A DNA stretch of 46,763 nt from Eubacterium sp. (GTDB lineage Bacteria; Bacillota; Clostridia; Lachnospirales; Lachnospiraceae). This document shows positions 1 through 7,998 of the stretch, piece after piece. The notes beneath the pieces are model-generated. The model had not been told where the DNA came from and ran no database searches. It saw only the letters and a program-made list of their open reading frames with translations. A program made the position numbers and the translations under genes. The stretch covers positions 1 through 46,763 of the forward strand of contig JAFUBZ010000050.1 of the NCBI GenBank assembly GCA_017459945.1, in the 5' to 3' direction. Position 1 is the stretch's first letter; each line of letters starts with the position of its first letter.

Positions 1-42
1 CCCCAATATTTTTCCACTTGTAAAATCTCTGTCTTTCCCCAT
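1..42 (-). CDS. 5' end of a divergent gene, probably a MATE-family efflux transporter (cut by window edge)
   Basis: Only the first 14 codons are inside the window (MGKDRDFTSGKILG). An AGGAG ribosome binding site sits 5 nt before the ATG (complement of 48-52), and a good promoter lies upstream at 104-131, so this is a real gene start. The peptide resembles the extreme N-terminus of clostridial MATE multidrug/Na+ antiporters, which often read M-G-K...F-T.G.IL(G) just before the first membrane helix. That identification rests on a very short stretch and is tentative; the existence of a gene start is better supported than its product. Confidence 0.5.
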   Translation of the reverse strand, partial: MGKDRDFTSGKILG

Positions 43-103
43 ATGCTCTCCTGCATGGAACATTTGCTTTATATTCTTTGAAGTAAACAAGAAGCTCGGT
101 AAT

Positions 104-131
104 AGTATACCAGAATATTTAATACTGTGAA
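104..131 (-). promoter_or_regulatory. Promoter of the divergent gene at the left edge
   Basis: On the minus strand, -35 TTCACA (126-131) and -10 TATACT (104-109) are separated by 16 nt, and TGG before the -10 makes it an extended -10. The palindromic repeat at 137-186 ends immediately upstream of this promoter. Confidence 0.6.
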
Positions 132-136
132 GTGCT

Positions 137-186
137 AAGGGGTCAGGCACCTTCGTGCTTTAAAGCACTAAGGTGCCTGACCCCTT
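137..186. repeat. Intergenic copy of the GGGGTCAGGCACCTT palindromic element
   Basis: A 50-bp near-perfect palindrome: arms AAGGGGTCAGGCACCTT (137-153) and its complement (170-186) enclose a second perfect palindrome GTGCTTTAAAGCAC (155-168), with a single mismatched pair (154/169). A T run follows on the plus strand, so it could also act as a terminator. The same arm sequence recurs inside recG (3907-3986) and inside the U32 gene (12761-12840). It sits between two divergent promoters whose extended -10 boxes are both TGGTATACT. Such mobile palindromes are typical of REP or MITE-like elements; no transposase is present in the window. Confidence 0.85.
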
Positions 187-192
187 TTTATA

Positions 193-201
193 TGGTATAC
201 T
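193..201 (+). promoter_or_regulatory. Extended -10 promoter of rqcH
   Basis: TGGTATACT at 193-201 is an extended -10 about 30 nt before the rqcH start. The position expected for a -35 (173-178) falls inside the right arm of the palindromic repeat and does not match the consensus, so the promoter probably relies on the extended -10. The ribosome binding site AGGAG at 220-224 serves the ATG at 233. Confidence 0.5.
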
Positions 202-232
202 GTCATTAATCGTTTTGACAGGAGATAACACT

Positions 233-2047
233 ATGGCTTTTGATGGGATTGTGATCGCAAATATCAAAAAAGAGCTTACGGACCAGTTTATTGGTGCGCG
301 GATCAGCAAGATCACGCAGCCGGAGCCGGACGAGCTGATGCTGACGTTAAAAGGCGCAGACGCGCAAAAGAAGCTGCTGATCTCGGCAAATCCGTCTCTT
401 CCGCTGATCTATCTGACAGCAGAAAATAAGAAGAGTCCGATGACGGCGCCGAACTTTTGCATGCTTTTACGAAAGCATATTTCTGGCGGACGGATCCAGT
501 CGATCGAGCAGCCTGACATGGAGCGGATCCTGGTCTTTCAGATCAGCCATCTCGATGACATGGGTGATATGCGAAAAAAGAAGCTGATCGTCGAGCTGAT
601 GGGCAAGCACAGCAATATCATTTTCTGTGATGAGGAAGATATGATCCTTGACAGCATCAAACATATTTCCGCACAGGTCAGCTCAAAGCGTGAGGTGCTG
701 CCGGGCCGGAAATGGTTTATCCCGACACAAGGCGAAAAAGCCTGCCCGCTCGATGTTTCTGCAGAAACGTTCAAAGCACAGATTCTCTCTTGCCCGACGA
801 CTGCCGCAAAAGCAATTTACACATCCTACAATGGCATCAGCCCGTTGATTGCAAATGAGATCTGCTACCGCGCAGGCGTGGACGGAGATTCGCCAACCGC
901 GGCATTGCATGTTGACAGCTCTGTTTCCACTGCTCAGGATGCGGAAATGCAGTCTGCGTTTTCCTCCGCCATCCCGGATGCGGCGGCACTCGACCGCCTT
1001 GCTGATGTTTTTTGCAATGTCATGCATCAGGTGGCGGCCGGTGAATTTTCCCCGAACATGGTCTTAGACGGCGAAAAACCTGTCGAGTACGCTTCCCTTC
1101 CGCTCACGATGTACGCGGACTGTACCGAAGAGACGTTTCCTGACATTTCCTCGCTCCTGTCTGCTTATTATTCGAAAAAAAGCGCCTACACGAGGATTCA
1201 TCAGAAATCATCTGATCTTCGTCATATTGTAACGACATTGCTGGAGCGTGCCCGCAAAAAATGCAGTTTGCAGGAAAAACAGCTAAAAGACACGGACAAA
1301 ATGGACAAATACCGCAAATACGGTGAGCTTTTACACATTTACGGATATGAGATTCCGCCGAAATCCTCCGGGCATGAGATCGAGGACTATGAGACGGGGC
1401 AGCTGATCAAGATCCCGCTCGATAAGAACCTGACAGCGATGGAAAACGCGAACAAATATTATGACCGCTATAACAAGCTCAAGCGCACGAAGGATGCGCT
1501 CTCGGTTCAGGTCGAAGAAACAAAGGATGATGTGAAGTATCTCGAATCGATCGCTTCTGCGCTTGATCTGGCAGAGGACGAATCCGATCTTGCCCAGATC
1601 CGTGAAGAACTGGTGCAGGCCGGCTATATCAAGAAACATTCATTTAATAAGAAGAAGGCAAAAACACCGGCCGGGAAGCCGCATCACTACCGCTCTTCGG
1701 ACGGATTTGATATGTATGTTGGCAGAAACAATCTGCAAAACGATATGCTGACGTTCAAAATCGGCCAGGGAAATGACTGGTGGTTCCATGCAAAGGGCAT
1801 CCCCGGCTCGCACGTCCTGGTCAAGTGTCCGGACGGCGACATGCCGGACCGTACCTTTGAGGAAGCAGGGCGCCTCGCCGGATACTACTCCCGCGGGAAA
1901 GACTCTGAAAAAGTCGAGATCGACTATCTTCAGAAAAAGAATGTCAAAAAACCAAATAAAGCAAAGCCCGGTTTTGTGGTCTACTACACGAACTACTCGC
2001 TGACCATTCACCCGGACATCACAGGAATCGAAAAGCTGCCGGATTAA
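233..2047 (+). CDS. rqcH: RqcH, ribosome quality control NFACT protein (Ala-tailing factor)
   Basis: A 604-residue NFACT family protein, formerly annotated as fibronectin-binding protein A-like. RqcH binds stalled 50S-peptidyl-tRNA complexes and directs addition of C-terminal alanine tails that mark incomplete proteins for degradation. The N-terminal NFACT-N domain, a central charged coiled-coil region (about 330-450) and a C-terminal NFACT-R domain with the motif WWFHAKGIPGSHV are all visible. The Asp-Arg pair important for tRNA binding in the Bacillus protein (D97/R98) appears here as Glu97-Arg98. I chose the ATG at 233 because AGGAG lies 8 nt upstream; a longer in-frame reading would start inside the upstream palindrome. 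The stop codon lies in the loop of the terminator at 2031-2058. Confidence 0.95.
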   Translation: MAFDGIVIANIKKELTDQFIGARISKITQPEPDELMLTLKGADAQKKLLISANPSLPLIYLTAENKKSPMTAPNFCMLLRKHISGGRIQSIEQPDMERILVFQISHLDDMGDMRKKKLIVELMGKHSNIIFCDEEDMILDSIKHISAQVSSKREVLPGRKWFIPTQGEKACPLDVSAETFKAQILSCPTTAAKAIYTSYNGISPLIANEICYRAGVDGDSPTAALHVDSSVSTAQDAEMQSAFSSAIPDAAALDRLADVFCNVMHQVAAGEFSPNMVLDGEKPVEYASLPLTMYADCTEETFPDISSLLSAYYSKKSAYTRIHQKSSDLRHIVTTLLERARKKCSLQEKQLKDTDKMDKYRKYGELLHIYGYEIPPKSSGHEIEDYETGQLIKIPLDKNLTAMENANKYYDRYNKLKRTKDALSVQVEETKDDVKYLESIASALDLAEDESDLAQIREELVQAGYIKKHSFNKKKAKTPAGKPHHYRSSDGFDMYVGRNNLQNDMLTFKIGQGNDWWFHAKGIPGSHVLVKCPDGDMPDRTFEEAGRLAGYYSRGKDSEKVEIDYLQKKNVKKPNKAKPGFVVYYTNYSLTIHPDITGIEKLPD

Positions 2048-2058
2048 CGGCAGCTTTT
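2031..2058. terminator. Bidirectional terminator between rqcH and recG
   Basis: AAAAGCTGCCG (2031-2041) and CGGCAGCTTTT (2048-2058) form an 11-bp stem with a 6-nt loop that contains the rqcH stop codon, followed by T residues on the plus strand. Read on the minus strand the same hairpin also ends in a T run, and the recG stop lies in the flank, so one hairpin serves both convergent genes. Confidence 0.9.
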
Positions 2059-4236
2059 TTATATATGAAACCGCTCCCCGGAAGCGCTCTGCGCAGCCAT
2101 CCGGCGGAGTTCTTTTTTTAACATAAAATGCTCTGGCGCGGCCAGGTCCGGATCCACCGCCAGGATCTCCTTCGCTTCCTCAGAAGCCTTCTGCAGCATC
2201 GCCATATCCTGGAAGACGTCAGCGAGCTGGAAGGAAAACGTACCGCTTTGCCGGATCCCGAAAAAGTCTCCGGGACCGCGCAGTTTCAGGTCTTCCCTGG
2301 CGATCTCGAAGCCGTCGTTGGAACGGTTTAGAATCGAAAGCCGCTCGTTCTCGGTATTTGCCTTTTTCCCCTGCATGAAAATGCAATAGGACTGCGCATC
2401 GCCTCTGCCGACGCGCCCGCGCAGCTGGTGAAGCTGTGCCAGGCCGAAGCGCTCGGCATTTTCAACCATCATCACGGTTGCGTTCGGCACATCCACACCG
2501 ACTTCGATGACGGTGGTCGAAACCAGGATCTGTGTTACACCCTGCAAAAATGCCTCCATGACCGCATTTTTTTCTTCCGGCTTCATACGGCCGTGAAGCA
2601 TCCCGACCGTTGCAATTCCCTGAAAACGGTCTCTGATCTTCTTCGTGTACTCGATGACGTTTTCCCCGTCCATCTCCTCGGACGGTTCCACCAGCGGACA
2701 GACGATATAAACCTGATGCCCGGCCGCAACCTGTTTTTCGATAAACGAATAGGCATTGTTCCGCCAGGTCGGGTCGACGACGCAGTTTTTGATCGGCAGA
2801 CGCATCGCCGGCACTTCATCGATCACGGAAATGTCAAGATCCCCATACAAAATGATCGCAAGCGTTCGCGGGATCGGCGTCGCACTCATAACGAGATAGT
2901 GCGGCAACTCGCCCTTTTCTGCCAGGCCCGCTCGCTGCTTCACACCAAAACGATGCTGCTCATCCGTCACAACAAGCGCGAGATTGGCATACTCCACACA
3001 CTCTTGGAAAAGCGCATGCGTGCCGACGATTAAGGCATTCTTTTTACTGCGGATGATCTCAAGTGCCTCCCGCTTCTGCGCGGCCTTTAAGGAACCAGTC
3101 AGAAGCACGACCGGCGCATCCACACCCATTTGCTCGCAAAATGCCGTCAACTTGTTTGCATGCTGTCTTGCCAGCACATCCGTCGGCGCCATGATCGCAG
3201 ACTGATAGCCCTGCAGAGAGATCTCAAGCATCGCAGAAAAAGCGATGACCGTTTTCCCGGATCCGACATCGCCCTGGATCAGACGCTGCATCGTATACGG
3301 GCCTCTCAGGTCCGCAAACACATCCTCCATCGCGCGCTGCTGCGCACCGGTCAGCTGATACGGCAGCCGTTCTATGATCTCAGGCAGGATGGATTCCTTC
3401 GAAAATGTAAGATGATTTGCTGTCTTTTCCTCCTGCTCCTTCATCAGATGCATCTGCAAAAGGAACAGCAAAAACTCATCAAACACCAGGCGTTTTCTGG
3501 CCTCGATGCATGCATTGACGTCAACTGGAAAATGGATGTTCTGAATGGCATACGCATATCCGCAAAGCTCATATTTTTGCCGAATCTGCTCCGGAAGCCT
3601 GTCGCGAAGCGCTGCTGTCTCGTCATCTGAAACGCAGTCAGAAAGCGCCTGATCCACGGCCTTTTTCACCGTATTGTTTCCAAGACCCTTCGTCAGCTGA
3701 TAGACAGGCTGTACCGTCTTTTGCAGATCCAGATACTGCTCGGGCGAATGGATCAGCGGCTGCTCCAGATACAGGATCCCGTTTTTCTCCGCAACTCTGC
3801 CATAGAGTACGTAATCCTGCCCCTTCTTTAGCACCGAGCGGATATACGGCTGGTGAAACCAGATCGCGCGCAGCTCCTGCGCGCCGCCAGGCGCCTTCGC
3901 GCCCGCCAACGGCTCCGGCTTTTCCACTTCACCGCACGAAGGTGCCTGGCACCTTAGCGAATTAACGTGCGAAGGTGCCTGACCCCCTATCTGAAGAATG
4001 GCCGTTTTGAGGCGGCTTTTTGTGTTGACGATCGGGGGACGGGTGATGTGGACGTAAATGGCGGCGTGCTCGCCGGGGGCGAGGTCGGCCGGGTCTTTGA
4101 CGTCGGGATATGAAATATAATCGCGGGGAAAATAGAGGAGTATATCACGAATCGTGTATACTCCTACTGCATGAAATAACTCTTCTGTTTTTTTGCCGAT
4201 GCCTTTTAATTCTGAAACCGGGGCATCCAAGTTCAT
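2059..4236 (-). CDS. recG: RecG, ATP-dependent DNA helicase, with an inserted palindromic-element peptide
   Basis: A 725-residue superfamily 2 helicase that remodels stalled replication forks and Holliday junctions. Visible parts are the N-terminal wedge/OB-fold (about 1-200), Walker A GDVGSGKT near residue 322, the DEQHRFG box, SATPIPRTL, and the helicase C-terminal motif QLRGRVGRG near residue 600. It is about 40 residues longer than usual RecG because of an insertion at residues about 83-120, between TAILQ and ELRAIWF, where relatives have a short beta turn. Most of that insertion is encoded by the repeat at 3907-3986. AGGAG precedes the ATG. The frame is open across the insert, so the gene is probably functional. 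Confidence 0.95.
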   Translation of the reverse strand: MNLDAPVSELKGIGKKTEELFHAVGVYTIRDILLYFPRDYISYPDVKDPADLAPGEHAAIYVHITRPPIVNTKSRLKTAILQIGGQAPSHVNSLRCQAPSCGEVEKPEPLAGAKAPGGAQELRAIWFHQPYIRSVLKKGQDYVLYGRVAEKNGILYLEQPLIHSPEQYLDLQKTVQPVYQLTKGLGNNTVKKAVDQALSDCVSDDETAALRDRLPEQIRQKYELCGYAYAIQNIHFPVDVNACIEARKRLVFDEFLLFLLQMHLMKEQEEKTANHLTFSKESILPEIIERLPYQLTGAQQRAMEDVFADLRGPYTMQRLIQGDVGSGKTVIAFSAMLEISLQGYQSAIMAPTDVLARQHANKLTAFCEQMGVDAPVVLLTGSLKAAQKREALEIIRSKKNALIVGTHALFQECVEYANLALVVTDEQHRFGVKQRAGLAEKGELPHYLVMSATPIPRTLAIILYGDLDISVIDEVPAMRLPIKNCVVDPTWRNNAYSFIEKQVAAGHQVYIVCPLVEPSEEMDGENVIEYTKKIRDRFQGIATVGMLHGRMKPEEKNAVMEAFLQGVTQILVSTTVIEVGVDVPNATVMMVENAERFGLAQLHQLRGRVGRGDAQSYCIFMQGKKANTENERLSILNRSNDGFEIAREDLKLRGPGDFFGIRQSGTFSFQLADVFQDMAMLQKASEEAKEILAVDPDLAAPEHFMLKKELRRMAAQSASGERFHI
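3907..3986 (-). repeat. Palindromic element inserted in frame within recG
   Basis: Eighty bases that align without gaps to 12761-12840 in the U32 gene, with 13 mismatches by hand count. On the minus strand it begins with GGGGTCAGGCACCTTCGCAC and contains a second inverted arm. It encodes GQAPSH..., RCQAP and GEVEKPEPL (recG residues about 85-110). A third degenerate arm (CAGGCGCCTTCGCGC on the plus strand, about 3889-3903) extends the element towards the following recG codons. The element lies in the loop between two OB-fold strands, a place likely to tolerate extra residues. Confidence 0.85.
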
Positions 4237-4290
4237 GGCAATCTCCTGTCTAAAAATACGACGGCAGCAAATCGGCCATCATGATGACTT

Positions 4291-5976
4291 CTATTCTACA
4301 GAAATGATATAGTAATAAACCGGCTGGCCGCCATGGTGGACTTCGATCTCATGATCCGGGCAAGCTGCCTCGATCTCTTCCGCAAGCGCCTGTGCATCTT
4401 TTTCTAACCGGTCCTCGCCATAGTAGATGCAGATCAGAGAGGTCTCTTCATTGGTCATGTCAAGAACCATCTCTTTTGTCACATCGCTCATGCTTGCGCC
4501 TGCTGCGCGGATCTTACCGTCAGCAATACCCATGTAATCGCCTTCTTTGATGGAGATATCATCGATCATGGTATCGCGGATCGCATAGGTCACCTCACCG
4601 GTATGAACTGTCTCGATGATCTCCTTCATCGTCTCCGCATTCTCCTCTGCGGACTGCTCCGGAATATAATTGATCATCGCAGTGATGCCCTGCGGGATCG
4701 TCGTCGTCGGGATCACGATGATATCCTTTCCTTCGCTCATCTCCGCTGCCTGGTTTGCGGCAAGCAGGATGTTTTTATTATTCGGGAACAGGAAGATCGT
4801 CTTCGCAGAGATCTTCTCAATTGCGTCAAGGAAATCCTCCGTACACGGATTCATCGTCTGACCGCCTGTGATCAGGATATCAACGCCAAGCTCCGCGAAA
4901 AGAGACGCCAGGCCTTCACCGGCTGTAACTGCCACAAAGCCCATCTCCTTTTCCGGCTCTTTCGGTGTATCAGCTTCCTTTTCCTTCGCCACTTCTGCCT
5001 GCTGTGCAGCAAGCTTCTCCGCATCCTTGAACAGACGCTCCTGATGCTCCTCGCGCATATTGTCGATCTTGATCCTAGAAAGGGATCCTAAGGAAAGACC
5101 TTTCTGCAGCGCATTACCCGGCTCATTGGTGTGTACATGCACCTTGATCAGGTCATCATCCGCCACCAAAACGATCGAATCGCCAATACCCTCTAAGAAC
5201 GCACGGAAATCCACCTCCTGCTCCTCGGAGATCGGCTCATCAATCACAACAATAAACTCGGTACAGTAACCGAACTTGATCTCTTCTTCTGTCTCTGCAG
5301 TGATCTTTAACGGCTTCGCAACGGCTTCTGTCTCAAACTCAGAGTAATCGATCTCTTTGCCCAGGAACGCGTCTCTTGCACCAGAAAGCACACAGACAAG
5401 ACCCTGTCCGCCTGAATCCACTACGCCGGCCTGCTTTAAGACAGGCAGCATCTCCGGCGTCAGTGCCAGAATGCGCTCCGCCTCTTCAAGGATGGCGTTC
5501 AGATATGCTTCCATATCATATTCATCATCATACGCCAGATCCATCGCAACCGTCGCGGCTGCCTTAGCCACTGTCAGGATCGTACCTTCTTTCGGCTTCA
5601 TAACAGCCTTATACGCTGTCTCAACCGCTCTTTCAAACGCATCGCCGATCACCGGCTTATCGATGACATCAACCTTCTCCACAACCTTGGAAAAACCACG
5701 CAGCAACTGGGAAAGGATAACACCTGAATTACCCCGCGCGCCGCGCAGGGATCCTGATGAAACTGCCTTCGCAAAGGTCGGCATCGTCGCCGGATCCAGT
5801 GCGGAAACCTCTCTCGCTGCAGAAAGGATCGTCATCGTCATGTTCGTACCGGTATCACCATCCGGTACCGGAAAAACGTTTAACTCATTGATCCATTCTT
5901 TTTTTGATTCCAGATTCTTCGCGCCAGCCAAAAACATTTTTGCAAGCAGCTGCGCATCTATCGTATTCGTCTGCAA
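4291..5976 (-). CDS. fakA: FakA-type fatty acid kinase, DAK2/DegV domain protein (YloV family)
   Basis: A 561-residue DAK2-domain kinase. FakA phosphorylates fatty acids delivered by a FakB (DegV) carrier so they can enter phospholipid synthesis. The N-terminal DhaL-like kinase domain shows NVFPVPDGDTGTNM (33-46), with the Asp residues that bind Mg-ATP, and GARGNSGVILSQ (79-90). A middle domain with DDDLIKVHVHTNEPG and a C-terminal DegV-like region follow. The start is TTG at 5976, 7 nt after an AGGGGG ribosome binding site that overlaps the stop of the upstream Asp23 gene. FakA-Asp23 pairing is a common Firmicute arrangement. The gene ends in TAG. Confidence 0.9.
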   Translation of the reverse strand: MQTNTIDAQLLAKMFLAGAKNLESKKEWINELNVFPVPDGDTGTNMTMTILSAAREVSALDPATMPTFAKAVSSGSLRGARGNSGVILSQLLRGFSKVVEKVDVIDKPVIGDAFERAVETAYKAVMKPKEGTILTVAKAAATVAMDLAYDDEYDMEAYLNAILEEAERILALTPEMLPVLKQAGVVDSGGQGLVCVLSGARDAFLGKEIDYSEFETEAVAKPLKITAETEEEIKFGYCTEFIVVIDEPISEEQEVDFRAFLEGIGDSIVLVADDDLIKVHVHTNEPGNALQKGLSLGSLSRIKIDNMREEHQERLFKDAEKLAAQQAEVAKEKEADTPKEPEKEMGFVAVTAGEGLASLFAELGVDILITGGQTMNPCTEDFLDAIEKISAKTIFLFPNNKNILLAANQAAEMSEGKDIIVIPTTTIPQGITAMINYIPEQSAEENAETMKEIIETVHTGEVTYAIRDTMIDDISIKEGDYMGIADGKIRAAGASMSDVTKEMVLDMTNEETSLICIYYGEDRLEKDAQALAEEIEAACPDHEIEVHHGGQPVYYYIISVE

Positions 5977-5987
5977 AATGCATCCCC

Positions 5988-6344
5988 CTAGTCGATCACA
6001 CGGACACCTTCAACAAAAACATTGATCTTGTCGATCTTCATGCCCGTAAATTCTTCTACTTTATATTTGACTGTAGACATCAGATTATCCGTCACTGTCG
6101 CAATGCTGACACCGTATGCCACGATGACATGAAAATCCAGCACGATATGGTTATCCTTAATGTTAACGGAAATACCGTGATGCAGATAATCTTTCTTTAA
6201 CAGCTTAACCAGCCCGTCTTTTACATTCACTGCTGCCATACCGACGATCCCGAAGCACTCAACTGCTACAGAACCCGCGTAGGTAGCTACAACCTGAGAA
6301 TCGATCAGGATCGTTCCCAACGCATTATCAATCTGACCTCTCAT
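5988..6344 (-). CDS. Asp23/Gls24 family envelope stress protein (YloU-like)
   Basis: A 118-residue Asp23 protein of the YloU type. The pattern GTILIDSQVVATYAGSVAVE near the start, the central DFHVIVAYG strand and the closing INVFVEGVRVID are typical of the family, whose members are small cytosolic or membrane-associated alkaline-shock proteins of unclear biochemical role. It lies 11 nt upstream of fakA and is almost certainly co-transcribed with it. GGAGG precedes the ATG by 7 nt. Confidence 0.9.
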   Translation of the reverse strand: MRGQIDNALGTILIDSQVVATYAGSVAVECFGIVGMAAVNVKDGLVKLLKKDYLHHGISVNIKDNHIVLDFHVIVAYGVSIATVTDNLMSTVKYKVEEFTGMKIDKINVFVEGVRVID

Positions 6345-6385
6345 TGCTTACCTCCATATTAAGCTTCTGACCGATAAACACACTC

Positions 6386-6414
6386 ATTATACATACTTTA
6401 CAGCAAAAAGGGAA
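6386..6414 (-). promoter_or_regulatory. Promoter of the Asp23-fakA-recG unit
   Basis: On the minus strand the -10 is a perfect TATAAT (6386-6391) with a weak -35 TTCCCT (6409-6414) at 17-nt spacing. It stands 42 nt before the Asp23 start codon. Confidence 0.6.
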
Positions 6415-6457
6415 GTGTTATGGCTTAAAAATAATCCCGGCATTTATAAAAAAACAG

Positions 6458-6486
6458 TTGCAATCATGATAAACATCTGCTAGAAT
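6458..6486 (+). promoter_or_regulatory. Promoter of rpmB
   Basis: TTGCAA (6458-6463) and TAGAAT (6481-6486) are separated by exactly 17 nt, and the rpmB start follows 35 nt downstream with an AAGGAGGTGG ribosome binding site. Confidence 0.75.
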
Positions 6487-6521
6487 ACTCATGTTGTCAC
6501 GAAAATTAAGGAGGTGGAACT

Positions 6522-6707
6522 ATGGCAAAATGCAGTGTTTGCGGAAAAGGCGCGCATTTCGGTTGCAACGTCAGCCATTCTCATAGAAGATCAAACAGAA
6601 TGTGGAAATCCAACATCAAAAAAGTGAAATGCAATGTGAACGGCTCACCGAAGCGGATTTATGTTTGCACTTCCTGCTTGAGATCCAATGCTGTTGAACG
6701 CGCTTAA
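6522..6707 (+). CDS. rpmB: 50S ribosomal protein L28
   Basis: A 61-residue L28 of the zinc-ribbon type. The two CxxC pairs that bind zinc are present (CSVCGKG near residue 4 and CTSCLRS near residue 48), together with the central HSHRRSNRMWKSNIKKVK stretch typical of the family. It is a single-gene unit with its own promoter (6458-6486) and terminator (6731-6758), as is usual in clostridia. The strong ribosome binding site supports the start. Confidence 0.97.
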   Translation: MAKCSVCGKGAHFGCNVSHSHRRSNRMWKSNIKKVKCNVNGSPKRIYVCTSCLRSNAVERA

Positions 6708-6730
6708 GGATTAGCAAAATAAAACACTTA

Positions 6731-6758
6731 AAAAGATCCGGTTTTCCGGGTCTTTTTT
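6731..6758 (+). terminator. Terminator of rpmB
   Basis: AAAAGATCCGG and CCGGGTCTTTTTT form a hairpin with a TTTT loop followed by T residues on the plus strand, directly after rpmB. Confidence 0.85.
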
Positions 6759-6778
6759 CATTTCAAGAAACAAAAGAA

Positions 6779-6804
6779 AAGCCCTGCATTGTTGTGCAAG
6801 GCTT
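6779..6804 (-). terminator. Terminator of the gerW operon
   Basis: AAGCCTTGCA and TGCAGGGCTT (minus-strand reading) form a 10-bp stem with one mismatch, followed on the minus strand by TTCTTTTG. It lies 22 nt beyond the gerW stop. On the plus strand a T-rich flank also follows, so it may back up rpmB termination. Confidence 0.75.
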
Positions 6805-6825
6805 TTTCTTATTTCAATATCCCCA

Positions 6826-7278
6826 TCAGATCTCCGCAGGCTTGGCCTCAGCCACACCGTTTTCCAAGATATCCTGCATCATTTCTGCAGCTTCTTCCTT
6901 CGCCTGACGGTATGCCTCTGCCTTCTCCGGATTCTTCTTGGCTTCTCTTCCCTGTACAAAACGATCGACGAATTCCGGGATCATGTCCAGGATCTTCATC
7001 ACCCCGTCCTGGTTCTTGACACTGATGATGCGCGTCGAACCGTTCTGGATCACGAGTACCGCACTCGGGGAAATCTTCGCGCCGACACCACCGCCGGTAT
7101 TGCGCTTTTTCTCTCCGGCAAATGAGCCGGATCCCATACCGAAGGAAATGTCTACAAGTGGAAACAGAACCGTATCGCCGATCTTGATCGGATCGCCAAC
7201 TACCGTCTTACTGGAAACAAAACCGTCCATTCCCTTCATTAAAGCATCAATGGTACCTGCAAATGTATTCTCCGCCAT
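6826..7278 (-). CDS. gerW: GerW/YtfJ family sporulation protein
   Basis: A 150-residue protein of the GerW (YtfJ) family, needed in Bacillus for normal spore germination. The conserved core is visible: the VVGDPIKIGDTVLFPLVDISFG segment (quoted in part: GDTVLFPLVDISFG), the Gly-rich NTGGGVGAKISPSAVLVI and VKNQDGVMKILDMIPE. It is the last gene of a four-gene minus-strand unit and lies 15 nt beyond the DUF2953 gene, the same partner it has in Bacillus (ytfI-ytfJ). GGAGG is 9 nt before the ATG. Its presence indicates a spore-forming ancestry. Confidence 0.9.
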   Translation of the reverse strand: MAENTFAGTIDALMKGMDGFVSSKTVVGDPIKIGDTVLFPLVDISFGMGSGSFAGEKKRNTGGGVGAKISPSAVLVIQNGSTRIISVKNQDGVMKILDMIPEFVDRFVQGREAKKNPEKAEAYRQAKEEAAEMMQDILENGVAEAKPAEI

Positions 7279-7293
7279 AAGTGCGTGCCTCCT

Positions 7294-7998
7294 TTATTTC
7301 TTCTTACTCTTCTTTTTATTCTTTTGAATAACATGCATGAATCTGCGTACTTCTTTTTTCCGGAACAGCGCCAGCAAAAACAGCAGGACATGCACGATAA
7401 AAATATGTCCGCGTGCCTTCACGTTCCCGTCAAAGTAGGACTCCTCTGTGTCGAAGTCCGGATAAAACTTAAGATCTGTCGCAAAAACAAACGGGATCGC
7501 TGCCAATCCACCGCATACCTCTCCGGTGGTCGCCGGATCCTCAAACCCGAATGCAACCCTTCCGGACAACTCCCGCGGACGGATCCTGACAAGAAATGTC
7601 TGCAGGATCGGCATCACTGCGGAAAGTACGCCTTCTTCAATAAACGCTTTGACGATGCCGGCGATCCGCTTTACGCGGTCCCAAACAGAAGCCTTCTTTT
7701 TTTTCTTTTCCGCCTTCTCATCGTCTGCTTCGATATTCTCTTTTTCTTCTTCTTTTTTCTTCTTTTTCGGAAGGATCGGAATCCCCGCGATCCGCAGCTT
7801 ATAGTGGAAGCTCTCTTTATAGCCCGCCGTAAACGATACGAGCCCGAGCAGCCACTTCAGCTTAAAGTCCGCGCACTTCTCCTCGCTTGTTGCAACCACG
7901 CGGTACCGCATGGGCACGAGCAGGATCACTGCGATCGCAATCACAATGACGAGCAGGATGATCCCTATGATCTTTCCGATCATCAGAAGTATCAGCAT
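7294..7998 (-). CDS. DUF2953 domain membrane protein (YtfI-like)
   Basis: A 234-residue protein with one N-terminal membrane helix (about residues 5-29, rich in Ile/Leu/Val) followed by VPMRYRV, the start of the DUF2953 region, a strongly basic/acidic linker (KKKKKEEEKEN...EKKKKKASVWDRV, about 77-110) and a C-terminal domain with a second hydrophobic stretch near 205-220. Function is unknown; the family is linked to gerW genes and so probably to sporulation. The start overlaps the end of the upstream 107-aa gene by 7 nt, which indicates translational coupling. Confidence 0.85.
   Translation of the reverse strand: MLILLMIGKIIGIILLVIVIAIAVILLVPMRYRVVATSEEKCADFKLKWLLGLVSFTAGYKESFHYKLRIAGIPILPKKKKKEEEKENIEADDEKAEKKKKKASVWDRVKRIAGIVKAFIEEGVLSAVMPILQTFLVRIRPRELSGRVAFGFEDPATTGEVCGGLAAIPFVFATDLKFYPDFDTEESYFDGNVKARGHIFIVHVLLFLLALFRKKEVRRFMHVIQKNKKKSKKK

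Noticed and set aside
173..232. Upstream extension of rqcH starting inside the palindrome
   Set aside because: The ATG at 233 has a well-spaced AGGAG and matches the family N-terminus; the extension begins in the repeat and would precede the promoter.
7680..7780. A/T-rich lysine/glutamate codon run in the DUF2953 gene considered as a frameshift hot spot
   Set aside because: The frame is intact on both sides and the charged linker is plausible between the membrane helix and the C-terminal domain.
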